DNA of 64,000 bases, taken from positions 186,001-250,000 of the forward strand of contig NW_026893849.1 of assembly GCF_032452875.1 (NCBI RefSeq), in the 5' to 3' direction. Below, one piece after another: positions 12,761-26,400 of this stretch. The notes under the pieces are model-generated. The model did not search any database, was not told the DNA's origin, and worked only from the letters and a program-made list of their open reading frames with translations. The position numbers and the translations under genes were made by a program. The stretch comes from Bos javanicus (lineage: Eukaryota; Chordata; Mammalia; Artiodactyla; Bovidae). The stretch's first letter is position 1. Each line of letters opens with the position of its first letter.

Positions 12761-14840
12761 TCATGCACTGATCATGTGGCTAATCAGGCACTGATCACGT
12801 AGCTACCATGTACTGGTCACGTGACTGATCATGCACTGATCACGTAAATGATCATGCACTGATCATGTGGCTGATCATGCACTGATCACGTGGCTGATCA
12901 TACACTGATCACATAGCTGATCATGCACTGATCACGTGACTGATCATGCACTGATCACGTGATGATCATGCACTGATCACTTGGCTATCATGCACTGATC
13001 ACGTGGCTGATCATACACTGTTCACGTGGCTGACCATGCACTGATCACGTGGCTGATCATGCACTGCTCACGTAATTGATCATGCACTGATCACGTGGCT
13101 ATCATGCACTGATCACGTGGCTTAACATGCACTGATCACGTGGCTGATCACACACCTGTCACGTGACTGATCATGCACTGATCCCGTGGCACTCATGCAC
13201 TGATCACGTGGCTGATCATACACTGCTCACGTAACTCATGCACACATCACGTGGCTATCATGCACTGATCACGTGGCTCGTCATGCAATGATCACGTAGA
13301 AACCGTGTACTGGTAACTTGACTGATCATGCAAAGATCCCGGGCTGATCATGCACTGTTCACGTGACTGATCATGCACTGATCACGTGGCTGATCATGCA
13401 CTGACCACGTGGCTATCATGCTCTGGTCACGTGGCTGATCAGGCAACGATCACGTAGCTACCATGTAGTGGTCACGTGACTGATCATGCACTGATCACGT
13501 AATTGATCCTGCACTGATCACGTGGCTGATCATGCACTGATCACGTGGCTGATCACACATGTATCACGTGACTGATCATGCACTGATCACGTGGCTATCA
13601 TGCACTGATCACGTGGCTGTCATGCACTGAACACGTGGATATCATGCACTGATCAGGTGGCTGATCACACACGTATCTCATGACTGATCATGCACTGATC
13701 ACGTGGCTATCATGCACTGATCACGTGGCTATCATGCACTGATCATGTGGCTGATCAGGCAATGTTCACGTAGCTACCATGTACTGGTCACGTGACTGAT
13801 CATGCACTGATCATGTAATTGATCCTGCACTGATCACGTGGCTCATCATGCACTGATCATGTGGCTGATCACACATGTATCACGTGACTGATCATGCACT
13901 GATCACGTGGCTGATCATGCACTGATCACGTGGCTGTCATGCACTGATCACTTGGATGGTCATGCACTGATCATGTGGCTGGTCAGGCAATGATCACGTA
14001 GCTGACCATGTACTGGTCACGTGACTGCTGATGCACTGATCATGTAATTGACCATGCACTGATCATGTGGATGATCATGCACTGATCACGTGGCTGATCA
14101 TACACGATCACATAACTGATCATGCACTGATCACGTGACTATCATGCACTGGTCACGTGGCTATCATGCACTGATCACTTGGCTGATCATACATGATCAC
14201 GTGCCTGTCATGCACTGATCACGTGGCTGATCATGCACTGATCACGTAACTGATCATGCACTGATCACGTGGCTGCTCATGCACTGATCACGTGGCTGAT
14301 CACACTGATGATGTGGATATCATGCACTGATCATGTAGCTGATCACACACGTATCACATGACTGATCATGCACTGATCACGTAGCTGATCCTGCACTGAT
14401 CACGTGGCTCATCATGCACTGATCACGTGGCTGATCACACATGTTTCACGTGGCTGACCATATACTGATCACATAACTGATCATGCACTGATCATGTAAT
14501 TGATCCTGCACTGATCACGTGGCTATCATGCACTGATCATTTGGCTGGACAGACAATGATCACGTACCTCCCCATGTACTGGTCACGTGACTGATCACAC
14601 ATGATCACGTAATTGACAATGCACTGATCATGTGGCTATCATGCAATGATTACGTGGCTGATCATACACTGATGACATGACTATCATGCACTGATCATGT
14701 GACTGATCATGCACTGATCACATGGCTGATCATGCACTGATCATGTGGCTGATCAGGCAATGTTCAAGTAGCTACCATGTACTGGTCACGTGACTGATCA
14801 GGCACTGTTCACGTAATTGATCCTGCACTGGTCACGTGAC
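12761..14840 (+). repeat. Strongly diverged satellite, irregular order
   Basis: Monomers here are the most degraded in the left half of the window. Examples are GATCCCGGGCTG near 13337, TGGTAACTTGAC near 13311 and TCCCCATGTACTGG near 14570. CATGTG replaces CACGTG in many places. A block-B copy lies at 13145. HOR order is only partly readable. No gene or insertion seen. Confidence 0.88.
13145..13322 (+). repeat. Block B, copy 3 (diverged)
   Basis: The block-B order is retained, with private changes GATCCCGTGG, GTAGAAACCGTG and GGTAACTTG. Most of these changes are shared with copy 4, 3,800 bp downstream, showing common descent. It follows cassette-type right-flank sequence (GATGATCATG at 12961), but no core precedes it. 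Confidence 0.85.
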
Positions 14841-16028
14841 TGCTCATGCACTGATCACGGGGCTGATCCTGCACTGATGACGTGGATGATCATGCACTGA
14901 TCATGTGGCTGATCACACACGTATCACGTGACTGATCATGCACTGATCACGTGGCTCTCATGCACTGATCACGTGGCTGTCATGCACTGATGACGTGGAT
15001 ATCATGCACTGATCATGTGGCTGATCACACACGTATCACATGACTGATCATGCACTGATCACGTGGCTATCATGCACTGATCACGTGGCTATCATGCACT
15101 GATCATGTGGCTGATCAGGAAATGTTCACGTAGCTACCATGTACTGGTCACGTGACTGATCATGCACTGATCACGTAATTGATCCTGCACTGATCACGTG
15201 GATCATCATGCACTGATCACGTGGCTGATCACACATGTATCACTTGGCTGATCATACACTGATCACATAACTGATCATGCACTGATCACGTGACTGATCA
15301 TGCACTGATCACGTGGCTATCATGCACTGATCACTTGTCTGGACATACACTGATCAAGTGCCTCCTCATGCACTGATCACGTGGCTGATCACACATGTAT
15401 CACGTGACTGATCATGCACTGATCACGTGGCTCTCATGCACTGATCACGTGGCTGTCATGCACTGATGACATGGATATCATGCACTGATCATGTGACTGA
15501 TCACACACGTATCACATGACTGATCATGCACTGATCACGTGGCTATCATGCACTGATCAAGTGGCTATCATGCACTGATCATGTGGCTGATCAGGCAATG
15601 TTCACGTAGCTACCATGTACTGGTCACGTGACTGATCATGCACTGATCACGTAATTGATCCTGCACTGATCACGTGCCTGGTCATGCATTGATCACGTGG
15701 CTGATCACACATGTATCACGTGACTGATCATGCACTGATCACGTGGCTCTCATGCACTGATCACGTGGCTGTCATGCACTGATGACGTGGATATCATGCA
15801 CTGATCATGTGGCTGATCACACACGTATCACATGACTGATCATGCACTGATCACGTGGCTATCATGCACTGATCACGTGGCTATCATGCACTGATCATGT
15901 GGCTGATCAGGCAATGTTCATGTAGCTACCATGTACTGGTCACGTGACTGATCATGCACTGATCACGTAATTGATCCTGCACTGATCACGTGGCTCATCA
16001 TGCACTGATCACGTGGCTGATCACACAT
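14841..16028 (+). repeat. Internal segmental duplication, right copy (offset 4,591 bp)
   Basis: Partner of the segment at about 10250-11437. A few private substitutions separate the two, for example GTTCATGTAGC near 15917 against GTTCACGTAGC near 11326, and ATCACTTGGC near 15240. Past about 16028 this copy runs into a GTGACTGATC continuation where the left copy has GTGGCTGATC. Edges are approximate. Confidence 0.88.
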
Positions 16029-16944
16029 GTATCACGTGACTGATCATGCACTGATCACATGGCTCTCATGCACTGATCACGTGGCTGTCATGCACTGATG
16101 ACGTGGATATCATGCACTGATCATGTGGCTGATCACACACGTATCACATGACTGATCATGCACTGATCACGTGGCTATCATGCACTGATCACGTGGCTAT
16201 CATGCACTGATCATGTGGCTGATCAGGCAATGTTCACGTAGCTACCATGTACTGGTCACGTGACTGATCATGCACTGATCACGAAATTGATCCTGCACTG
16301 ATCACGTGGCTCATCATGCACTGATCACGTGGCTGATCACACATGTATCACGTGACTGATCATGCACTGATCACGTGGCTCTCATGCACTGATCACGTGG
16401 CTGTCATGCACTGATGACGTGGATATCATGCACTGATCATGTGGCTGATCACACACGTATCACATGACTGATCATGCACTGATCACGTGGCTATCATGCA
16501 CTGATCACGTGGCTATCATGCACTGATCACGTAATTGATCCTGCACTGATCACGTGGCTATCATGCACTGATCATGTGGCTAATCAGGCAATGATCACGT
16601 AGCTACCATGTACTGGTCACGTGACTGATGATGCACTGATCACGTAAATGACCATGCACTGATCATGTGGCTGATCATGCACTGATCACGTGGCTGATCA
16701 TACACTGATCACATAACTGATCATGCACTGATCACGTGACTGATCATGCACTGATCACGTGATGATCATGCACTGATCACTTGGATATCATGCACTGATC
16801 ACGTGGCTGATCATACACTGTTCACATGTCTGACCATGCACTGATCACGTGGCTGATCATACACTGCTCACGTAACTGATCATGCACTGATCACGTGGCT
16901 ATCATGCACTGATCACGTGGCTTAACATGCAATGTTCACGTGGC

Positions 16945-17122
16945 TGATCACACACCTGTCACGTGACATATCATGCACTGATCCCGTGGCACTCATGCAC
17001 TGATCACGTGGCTGATCATACTCTGCTCACGTAACTCATGCACACATCACGTGGCTATCATGCACTGCTCACGTGGCTCGTCATGGAATGATCACGTAGA
17101 AACCGTATACTGGTAACTTGAC
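16945..17122 (+). repeat. Block B, copy 4 (diverged)
   Basis: Same 8-monomer order, 3,800 bp after copy 3. It shares GATCCCGTGG, AGAAACCGT and GGTAACTTG with copy 3. It differs in GTGACATATC and ATACTCTGCTCACG, variants shared with copies 5, 6 and most later ones. Confidence 0.85.
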
Positions 17123-17300
17123 TGATCATGCAAAGATCCCGGAAATGATCATGAACTGTTCACGTGACTGATCATGTACTGATCACGTGACTGATCATGC
17201 ACTGACCACGTGGCTATCATGCTCTGCTCACGTGGCTGATCATGCAACGATCACGTAGCAACCATGTAGTGGTCACGTGACTGATCATGCACTGATCACG

Positions 17301-18421
17301 TAATTGATCCTGCACTGATCACGTGGCTCATCATGCACTGATCACGTGGCTGATCACACATGTATCACGTGACTGATCATGCACTGATCACGTGGCTATC
17401 ATGCACTGATCACGTGGATGTCATGCACTGAACACGTGGATATCATGCACTGATCAGGTGGCTGATCACACACGTATCTCATGACTGATCATGCACTGAT
17501 CACGTGGCTATCATGCACTGATCACATGGCTATCATGCAATGATCATGTGGCTGATCAGGCCATGATCACGTAGCTACCATGTACTGGTCACGTGACTGA
17601 TCATGCACTGATCACGTAATTGATCATGCACTGATCATGTGGCTGATCATGCACTGATCACGTGGCTGATCATACACTGATCACATAACTGATCATGCAC
17701 TGATCACGTGACTGATCATGCACTGATCACGTGGCTATCATGCACTGATCACTTGGCTGGACATACACTGATCACGTGCCTGGTCATGCACTGATCACGT
17801 GGCTGATCATGCACTGATCAGGTGGCTCTCATGCACTGATCACGTGGCTGTCATGCACTGATCACGTGGATATCATGCACTGATCACGTGGCTGATCACA
17901 CACGTATCACATGACTGATCATGCACTGATCACGTGGCTATCATGCACTGGTCACGTGGCTATCATGCACTGATCATGTGGCTGATCAGGCCATGATCAC
18001 GTAGCTACCATGTACTGGTCACGTGACTGATCATGCACTGATCACGTAATTGATCATGCACTGATCATGTGGCTGATCATGCACTGATCACGTGGCTGAT
18101 CATACACTGATCACATAACTGATCATGCACTGATCACGTGACTGATCATGCACTGATCACGTGACTGATCATGCACTGATCACGTGGCTATCATGCACTG
18201 ATCACTTGGCTGGACATACACTGATCACGTGGCTGATCATGCACTGATCACGTGACTTATCATGCACTGATCTCGTGTCTGGTAATGCACTGATCACGTG
18301 GCTATCAGGCACTGCTCACGTGGCTCATCATGCCATGATCACGCAGCTACCATGTACTGGTCACATGACTGATCATGCACTGATCACGTGACTGAACAGG
18401 CAGTGATCACGTGGTTATCAT
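17301..18421 (+). repeat. Diverged satellite with a near-tandem HOR pair
   Basis: Two consecutive units share the rare string TCAGGCCATGATCACG (near 17557 and 17988) and TTGGCTGGACATACAC (near 17753 and 18205), a separation of about 430-450 bp. This is a private local amplification of a HOR variant. No gene seen. Confidence 0.8.
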
Positions 18422-19039
18422 GCACTACTCACGTGGCTGATCATGCAATGATCATGTAGCTACCATGTACAGGTCATGTGAATGATCATACACCCATCAG
18501 CTGACTGATCATGCACTGATAACGTGGCTATCATGCACTGATCACGAGACTGGTCATGCACTGTTCACGTCTATATCATGCACTGATCACATGACTGCCC
18601 GTGCACTGATCACGTGGGTGATCATACACTAATCTTGTGACAGATCATGCACTGATCACGTGGCTGATCATGCACTGATACCGTGACTGAGCATGGACTG
18701 ATCACATGACTATCATATAGTGATCACGTGACTTAATGGCGCTGATCATGTGACTGATCATGCGCTGATCATGTTTGCTATCATACACTGATCATGTGCC
18801 TCTGGAGGCAATAAACAAAGAGCTGAGTAGGCACGAATCAAACAGTCAGCAGGCAATAATCATGGAACTCAGCTGTGAGGAATCATGCTGCTCTGCTGGC
18901 AATAATCAAGCAGCTGAGCAGGCAGCAATTACACAGCACAGCTGGCAATTGTCAAGCAGATGACAGGCAGGAATCGTGCAGTTCAGCTGGCAATTGTCAA
19001 GCAGATGAGCAGACAGTAATCACGCAGCTCAGCAGGCCC
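18422..19039 (+). repeat. Cassette copy 2: left flank plus core (S type, most mutated)
   Basis: The left flank is 18422-18798 (377 bp) and the core is 18799-19039 (241 bp), with the same five-unit plan as copy 1. Private changes in the core are CTCTGCTGG in unit 2, GGCAGCAATTACACAGC in unit 3 and GCAGTTCAGC in unit 4. The flank has ATAACGTGG, ATATAGTG and GTGGGTGATC. It sits in the diverged domain, consistent with age or relaxed homogenisation. Block B follows at 19279, 480 bp after the core start. Confidence 0.9.
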
Positions 19040-19278
19040 AGATCACGTGACTGAGCATGCACTGTTCACGTGGCTGATCATACACTGATCACGTGATGAT
19101 CATGCGCTGATCACTTGGATATCATGCACTGATCACGTGGCTGATCATACACTGTTCACGTGTCTGACCATGCACTGATCACGTGGCTGATCATACACTG
19201 CTCACGTAACTGATCATGCACTGATCACGTGGCTATCATGCACTGATCACGTGGCTGAACATGCAATGTTCACGTGGC

Positions 19279-19456
19279 TGATCACACACCTGTCACGTGA
19301 CATATCATGCACTGATCCCGTGGCACTCATGCACTGATCACGTGGCTGATCATACTCTGCTCACGTAACTCATGCACACATCACGTGGCTATCATGCACT
19401 GCTCACGTGGCTCGTCATGGAATGAGCACGTAGCAACCATATACTGGTAACGTGAC
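19279..19456 (+). repeat. Block B, copy 5
   Basis: Starts 480 bp after the start of core 2. It has the ACATATC, ATACTCTGC and TCGTCATGGAATG variants that mark cassette-linked block-B copies, plus private AATGAGCACG and GGTAACGTG. Confidence 0.85.
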
Positions 19457-19981
19457 TGATCATGCAAAGATCACGTAAATGATCATGCACTGTTCACGTC
19501 AATGATCATGTACTGATCGCGTGACGGATCATGCACTGACCACGTGGCTATCATGCTCTGCTCACGTGGCTGATCATGCAACGATCACGTAGCAACCATG
19601 TAGTGGTCACGTGACTGATCATGCACTGATCACGTAATTGATCCTGCACTGATCACGTGGCTCATCATGCACTGATCACGTGGCTGATCATACACTGATC
19701 ACATAACTGATCATGCACTGATCACGTGACTGATCATGCACTGATCACGTGGCTATCATGCACTGATCACTTGGCTGGACATACACTGATCACGTGCCTG
19801 GTCATGCACTGATAACGTGGCTGATCATGCACTGATCACGTGGCTGATCATACACTGTTCACGTGTCTGACCATGCACTGATCACGTGGCTGATCATACA
19901 CTGCTCACGTAACTGATCATGCACTGATCACGTGGCTATCATGCACTGATCACGTGGCTGAACATGCAATGTTCACGTGGC

Positions 19982-20162
19982 TGATCACACACCTGTCACG
20001 TGACATATCATGCACTGATCCCGTGGCACTCATGCACTGATCACGTGGCTGATCATACTCTGCTCACGTAACTCATCATGGACACATCAAGTTTCTATCA
20101 TGTACTGCTCACGTGGCTCGTCACGGAATGATCATGTAGCTACCATATACTGGTCACGTGAC
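19982..20162 (+). repeat. Block B, copy 6
   Basis: Starts 703 bp after copy 5. It is slightly longer than the norm because ACTCATCATGGACACATC replaces ACTCATGCACACATC. AAGTTTCTATC and TCACGGAATG are private. Confidence 0.82.
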
Positions 20163-21056
20163 TGATCATGCACAGATCACGTAAATGAACATGCACTGTT
20201 CACGTGCCTAATCATGTACTGATCACGTGACTGATCATGCACTGATCACGTGGCTGATCATGCACTGATCACGTAATTGATCATGCACTTATCATTTGGC
20301 TGATCATGCACTGATCACGTGGCTGATCATACACTGATCACGTGACTGATCATGCACTGATCACGTGACTGATCATGCACTGATCACCTGGCTATCATGC
20401 ACTGATCACTTGGCTTGTCATACACTGATCACATGACTGGTCATACACTGATCACATGTCTGATCATGCACTGTTCACGTGACTGATCATGTACAGATCA
20501 CGTGAATAATCATGAAGTGATCACGTGGCTCATCATGCACTGATCACGTGGCTGATCACACATGTATCACGTGACTGATCATGCACTGATCACGTGGCTC
20601 TCATGCACAGATCATGTGGCTATCATGCACTGATCACGTGGCTGATCACGCAATGATCACGTAGCTACCATGTACTGGTCATGTGACTGATCATGCACTG
20701 ATCACGTAATTGATCCTGCACTGATCACATGGCTCATCACGCACTGATCCGGTGGCTGATCACACACGTATCACGTGACTGATCATGTACAGATCACGTA
20801 AATAATCATGAAGTGATCACGTGGGTATCCTGCACTGATCACGTGGATAACATGCACTGATCACGTGGCTGATCACACACGTATCACGTGACTGATCATG
20901 CACTGATCACGTGGCTATCATGCACTGATCAGGTGGCTATCATGCACTAATCACATGGCTCATCATGCAATGATCACGTAGCTACCATGCACTGGTCACG
21001 TGACTGATCATGCACTGATCATGTGACTGATCATGCAGTGATCACGTGGCTATCAT

Positions 21057-21674
21057 GAACTACTCACGTGGATGATCATGCAATGATCATATAGCTACCA
21101 TGTACAGGTCACGTGAATGATCATACACCCATCAGGTGACTGATCATGCACTGATCACGTGGCTATCATGCACTGATCACGAGACTGATCATGCACTGTT
21201 CACGTCTATATCATGCACTGATCACATGACTGCCCGTGCACTGATCACGTGGATGATCATACACTAATCATGTGACAGATCATGCACTGATCACGTGGCT
21301 GATCATGCACTGATACCGTGACTGAGCATGGACTGATCACATGACTATCATGTAGTGATCACGTGACTTAATGGCGCTGATCATGTGACTGGTCATGCGC
21401 TGATCATGTTTGCTATCATACACTGATCATGTGCCTCTGGAGGCAATAAACAAAGAGCTGAGTAGGCACGAATCAAACAGTCAGCAGGCAATAATCATGG
21501 ACATCAGCTGTGAGGAATCATGCTGCTCAGCTGGCAATAATCAAGCAGCTGAGCAGGCAGGAATTACGCAGCACAGCTGGCAATTGTCAAGCAGATGACA
21601 GGCAGGAATCGTGCAGCTCAGCTGGCAATTGTCAAGCAGATGAGCAGACAGTAATCACGCAGCTCAGCAGGCCC
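21057..21674 (+). repeat. Cassette copy 3: left flank plus core (variant of S type)
   Basis: The left flank is 21057-21433 and the core is 21434-21674. Unit 2 reads ATGGACATCAGCTG where other copies read ATGGAACTCAG. The left boundary has GAACTACTCACG, and the core exits as GCCCTGATC where all others exit as GCCCAGATC. The five-unit plan is intact. There is no block B 480 bp downstream. Instead the right flank is locally duplicated with a 67-bp period. Confidence 0.9.
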
Positions 21675-21710
21675 TGATCACGTGACTGAGCATGCACTGT
21701 TCACGTGGCT

Positions 21711-21844
21711 GATCATACACTGATCACGTGATGATCATGCACTGATCACTTGGATATCATGCACTGATCACGTGGCTGATCATACACTGATCACGTGATG
21801 ATCATGCACTGATCACTTGGATATCATGCACTGATCACGTGGCT
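21711..21844 (+). repeat. 67-bp tandem duplication of cassette right flank
   Basis: Two consecutive identical 67-bp copies (21711-21777 and 21778-21844) each hold GATCATACACTG, GTGATGATCATG and CACTTGGATATC. Other cassettes have this sequence once. It is three monomers long and looks like a recent unequal exchange. Confidence 0.88.
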
Positions 21845-23270
21845 GATCATGCAATGATCACGTAGCTACCATGTACTGGTCACGTGACTGGTGATGCACT
21901 GATCACGTAATTGACCATGCACTGATCATGTGGCTGATCATGCACTGATCACGTGGCTGATCATACACTGATGACGTGGCTATCATGCACTGATCATGTG
22001 GCTGATCACACACGTATCACGTGACTGATCATGCACTGATCCCGTGGCTCTCATGCACTGATCACGTGGCTGTCATGCACTGATGACGTGGATATCATGC
22101 ACTGATCATGTGGCTGATCACACACGTATCACATGACTGATCATGCACTGATCACGTGGCTATCATGCACTGATCACGTGGCTATCATGCACTGATCATG
22201 TGGCTAATCAGGCAATGATCACGTAGCTACCATGTACTGGTCACGTGACTGGTGATGCACTGATCACGTAATTGACCATGCACTGATCATGTGGCTGATC
22301 ATGCACTGATCACGTGGCTGATCATACACTGATCACGTGGCTCTCATGCACTGATCACGTGGCTGTCATGCACTGATGACGTGGATATCATGCACTGATC
22401 ATGTGGCTGATCACACACGTATCACATGACTGATCATGCACTGATCACGTGGCTATCATGCACTGATCACGTGGCTATCATGCACTGATCATGTGCCTGA
22501 TCAGGCAATGTTCACGTAGCTACAATGTACTAGTCACGTGACTGATCATGCACTGATCACGTAATTGATGCTGCACTGATCACGTGGCTCATCATGCACT
22601 GATCACGTGGCTGATCACACATGTATCACATGGCTGATCATACACTGATCACATAACTGATCATGCACTGATCACGTGACTGATCATGCACTGATCACGT
22701 GGCTATCATGCACTGATCACTTGGCTGGACATACACTGATCACGTGCCTGGTCATGCACTGATCACGTGGCTGATCACACATGTATCACGTGACTGATCA
22801 TGCACTGATCACGTGGCTCTCATGCACTGATCACGTGGCTGTCATGCACTGATGACGTGGATATCATGCACTGATCATGTGGCTGATCACACACGTATCA
22901 CATGACTGATCATGCACTGATCACGTGGCTATCATGCACTGATCACGTGGCTATCATGCACTGATCATGTGGCTGATCAGGCAATGTTCACGTAGCTACC
23001 ATGTACTGGTCACGTGACTGATCATGCACTGATCACGTAATTGATCCTGCACTGATCACGTGGCTCATCATGCACTGATCACGTGGCTGATCACACGTGT
23101 ATCACGTGGCTGATCATACACTGATCACATAACTGATCATGCACTGATCACGTGACTGATCATGCACTGATCACGTGGCTATCATGCACTGATCACTTGG
23201 CTGGACATACACTGATCACGTGCCTGGTCATGCAGTGATCACGTGGCTGATCACACATGTATCACGTGAC

Positions 23271-23450
23271 TGATCATGCACTGATCACGTGGCTCTCATG
23301 CACTGATCATGTGGCTGATCAGGCAATGTTCACGTAGCTACCATGTACTGGTCACGTGACTGATCATGCACTGATCACGTGGCTCTCATGCACTGATCAT
23401 GTGGCTGATCAGGCAATGTTCACGTAGCTACCATGTACTGGTCACGTGAC
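23271..23450 (+). repeat. 90-bp exact tandem duplication (four monomers)
   Basis: The string GGCTCTCATGCACTGATCAT recurs at 23291 and 23381 with the intervening sequence repeated exactly, including AGGCAATGTTC and GTAGCTACCATG. The duplicated unit is four monomers and creates an unusually short distance between two M1/M2 markers. It looks very recent. Confidence 0.9.
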
Positions 23451-26400
23451 TGATCATGCACTGATCACGTAATTGATCCTGCACTGATCACGTGGCTCAT
23501 CATGCACTGATCACGTGGCTGATCACACATGTATCACGTGACTGATCATGCACTGATCACGTGGCTCTCATGCACTGATCACGTGGCTGTCATGCACTGA
23601 TGACGTGGATATCATGCACTGATCATGTGGCTGATCACACACGTATCACATGACTGATCATGCACTGATCACGTGGCTATCATGCACTGATCACGTGGCT
23701 ATCATGCACTGATCATGTGGCTGATCAGGCAATGTTCACGTAGCTACCATGTACTGGTCACGTGACTGATCATGCACTGATCACGTAATTGATCCTGCAC
23801 TGATCACGTGGCTATCATGCACTGATCATGTGGCTGATCAGGCAATGGTCACGTAGCTACCATGTACTGGTCACGTGACTGATGATGCACTGATCACGTA
23901 ATTGACCATGCACTGATCACGTGGCTGATCATGCACTGATCACGTGGCTGATCATACACTGATCACATAACTGATCATGCACTGATCACGTGACTGATCA
24001 TGCACTGATCACGTGGCTCTCATGCACTGATCACGTGGCTGTCATGCACTGATGACGTGGATATCATGCACTGATCATGTGGCTGATCACACACGTATCA
24101 CATGACTGATCATGCACTGATCACGTGGCTATCATGCACTGATCACGTGGCTATCATGCACTGATCATGTGGCTGATCAGGCACTGTTCACGTGGCTACC
24201 ATGTACTGGTCACGTGACTGATCATGCACTGATCACGTAATTGATCCTGCACTGATCACGTGGCTATCATGCACTGATCATGTGGCTGATCAGGCAATGA
24301 TCACGTAGCTACCATGTACTGGTCACGTGACTGATGATGCAATGATCACGTAATTGACCATGCACTGATCATGTGGCTGATCATGCACTGATCACGTGGC
24401 TGATCATACACTGATCACATAACTGATCATGCACTGATTACGTGACTGATCATGCACTGATCACGTGGCTCTCATGCACTGATCGCGTGGCTGTCATGCA
24501 CTGATGACGTGGATATCATGCACTGATCATGTGGCTGATCAGGCAATGTTCACGTAGCTACCATGTACTGGTCACGTAACTGATCATGCACTGATCACGT
24601 AATTGATCCTGCACTGATCACGTGGCTCATCATGCACTGATCACGTGACTGATCACACATGTATCACGTGACTGATCATGCACTGATCACGTGGCTCTCA
24701 TGCACTGATCACGTGGCTGTCATGCACTGATGACGTGGATATCATGCACTGATCATGTGGCTGATCACACACGTATCACATGACTGATCATGCACTGATC
24801 ACGTGGCTATCATGCACTGATCACGTGGCTGTCATGCACTGATCATGTGGCTGATCAGGCAATGTTCACGTAGCTACAATGTACTGGTCACGTGACTGAT
24901 CATGCACTGATCACGTAATTGATCCTGCACTGATCACGTGGCTCATCATGCACTGATCACGTGGCTGATCACACATGTATCACGTGACTGATCATGCACT
25001 GATCACGTGGCTCTCATGCACTGATCACGTGGCTGTCATGCACTGATGACGTGGATATCATGCACTGATCATGTGGCTGATCACACACGTATCACGTGAC
25101 TGATCATGCACTGATCACGTGGCTATCATGCACTGATCACGTGGCTATCATGCACTGATCATGTGGCTGATCAGGCAATGTTCACGTAGCTACCATGTAC
25201 TGGTCACGTGACTGATCATGCACTGATCACGTAATTGATCCTGCACTGATCACGTGGCTCATCATGCACTGATCACGTGGCTGATCACACATGTATCACG
25301 TGACTGATCATGCACTGATCACGTGGCTCTCATGCACTGATCACGTGGCTGTCATGCACTGATGACGTGGATATCATGCACTGATCATGTGGCTGATCAC
25401 ACCCGTATCACATGACTGATCATGCACTGATCACGTGGCTATCATGCACTGATCACGTGGCTATCATGCACTGATCATGTGGCTGATCAGGCAATGTTCA
25501 CGTAGCTACCATGTACTGGTCACGTGACTGATCATGCACTGATCACGTAATTGATCCTGCACTGATCACGTGGCTATCATGCACTGATCATGTGGCTGAT
25601 CAGGCAATGATCACGTAGCTACCATGTACTGGTCACGTGACTGATGATGCACTGATCACGTAATTGACCATGCACTGATCATGTGGCTGATCATGCACAG
25701 ATCACGTGGCTGATCATACACTGATCACATAAGTGATCATGCACTGATCACGTGACTGATCATGCACTGATCACGTGGCTCTCATGCACTGATCACGTGG
25801 CTGTCATGCACTGATCACGTGGATATCATGCACTGATCATGTGGCTGATCACACACTGATCACATGACTGATCAGGCACTGATCACGTGGCTCTCATGCA
25901 CTGATCACGTGGCTATCATGCACTGATCACGTGGCTGATCATGCACTGATCACGTGGCTGATCACACATGTATCACATGGCTGATCATACACTGATCACA
26001 TAACTGATCATGCACTGATCACGTGACTGATCATGCACTGATCACGTGGCTATCATGCACTGATCACGTGGCTGATCATACACTGATCACATAACTGATC
26101 ATGCACTGATCACGTGGCTGATCACACATGTATCACGTGACTGATCATGCACTGATCACGTGGCTCTCATGCACTGATCACGTGGCTGTCATGCACTGAT
26201 GACGTGGATATCATGCACTGATCACGTGGCTGATCACACACGTATCACATGACTGATCATGCACTGATCACGTGGCTATCATGCACTGATCACGTGGCTA
26301 TCATGCACTGATCACGTGGCTGATCATGCAATGATCACGTAGCTACCATGTACTGGTCACGTGACTGATCATGCACTGATCACGTAATGATCATGCACTG

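Larger units (their letters stand above)
14841..17300 (+). repeat. Diverged satellite, duplicate of the 10.2-12.2 kb tract, then orphan cassette right flank
   Basis: The first part repeats the 10.25-11.43 kb segment at an offset of 4,591 bp. From about 16.03 kb the order is again that of the alternating 476/315-bp HOR but with different unit choice. From 16761 it carries the same orphan right-flank sequence as 12961. No gene seen. Confidence 0.9.
19040..21056 (+). repeat. Diverged satellite between cassettes 2 and 3, with two block-B copies
   Basis: The cassette right flank is followed by block B at 19279 and again at 19982 (703 bp apart), each preceded by TGTTCACGTGTCTGACC. The rest is degraded monomers (CATTTGGC, GTACAGATCACG, CATGAAGTG, ATCCGGTGG) leading to cassette 3. 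The interval between the starts of cores 2 and 3 is 2,635 bp, close to three later cassette pairs. Confidence 0.88.
21675..26250 (+). repeat. Diverged satellite with mixed 14/21-monomer units
   Basis: This tract shares the fixed variants of 10.2-12.8 kb: GATGACGTGGATATC, ATCATGTGGCTGATCAGGCAATGTTC, CACATAACTG and TTGGCTGGACATACAC. Marker M1/M2 pairs recur through to 25.6 kb at HOR-sized intervals with insertions of a GATGATGC/GACCATGC module. From about 25.8 kb the monomers become less mutated and grade into the canonical tract. No gene seen. Confidence 0.9.
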
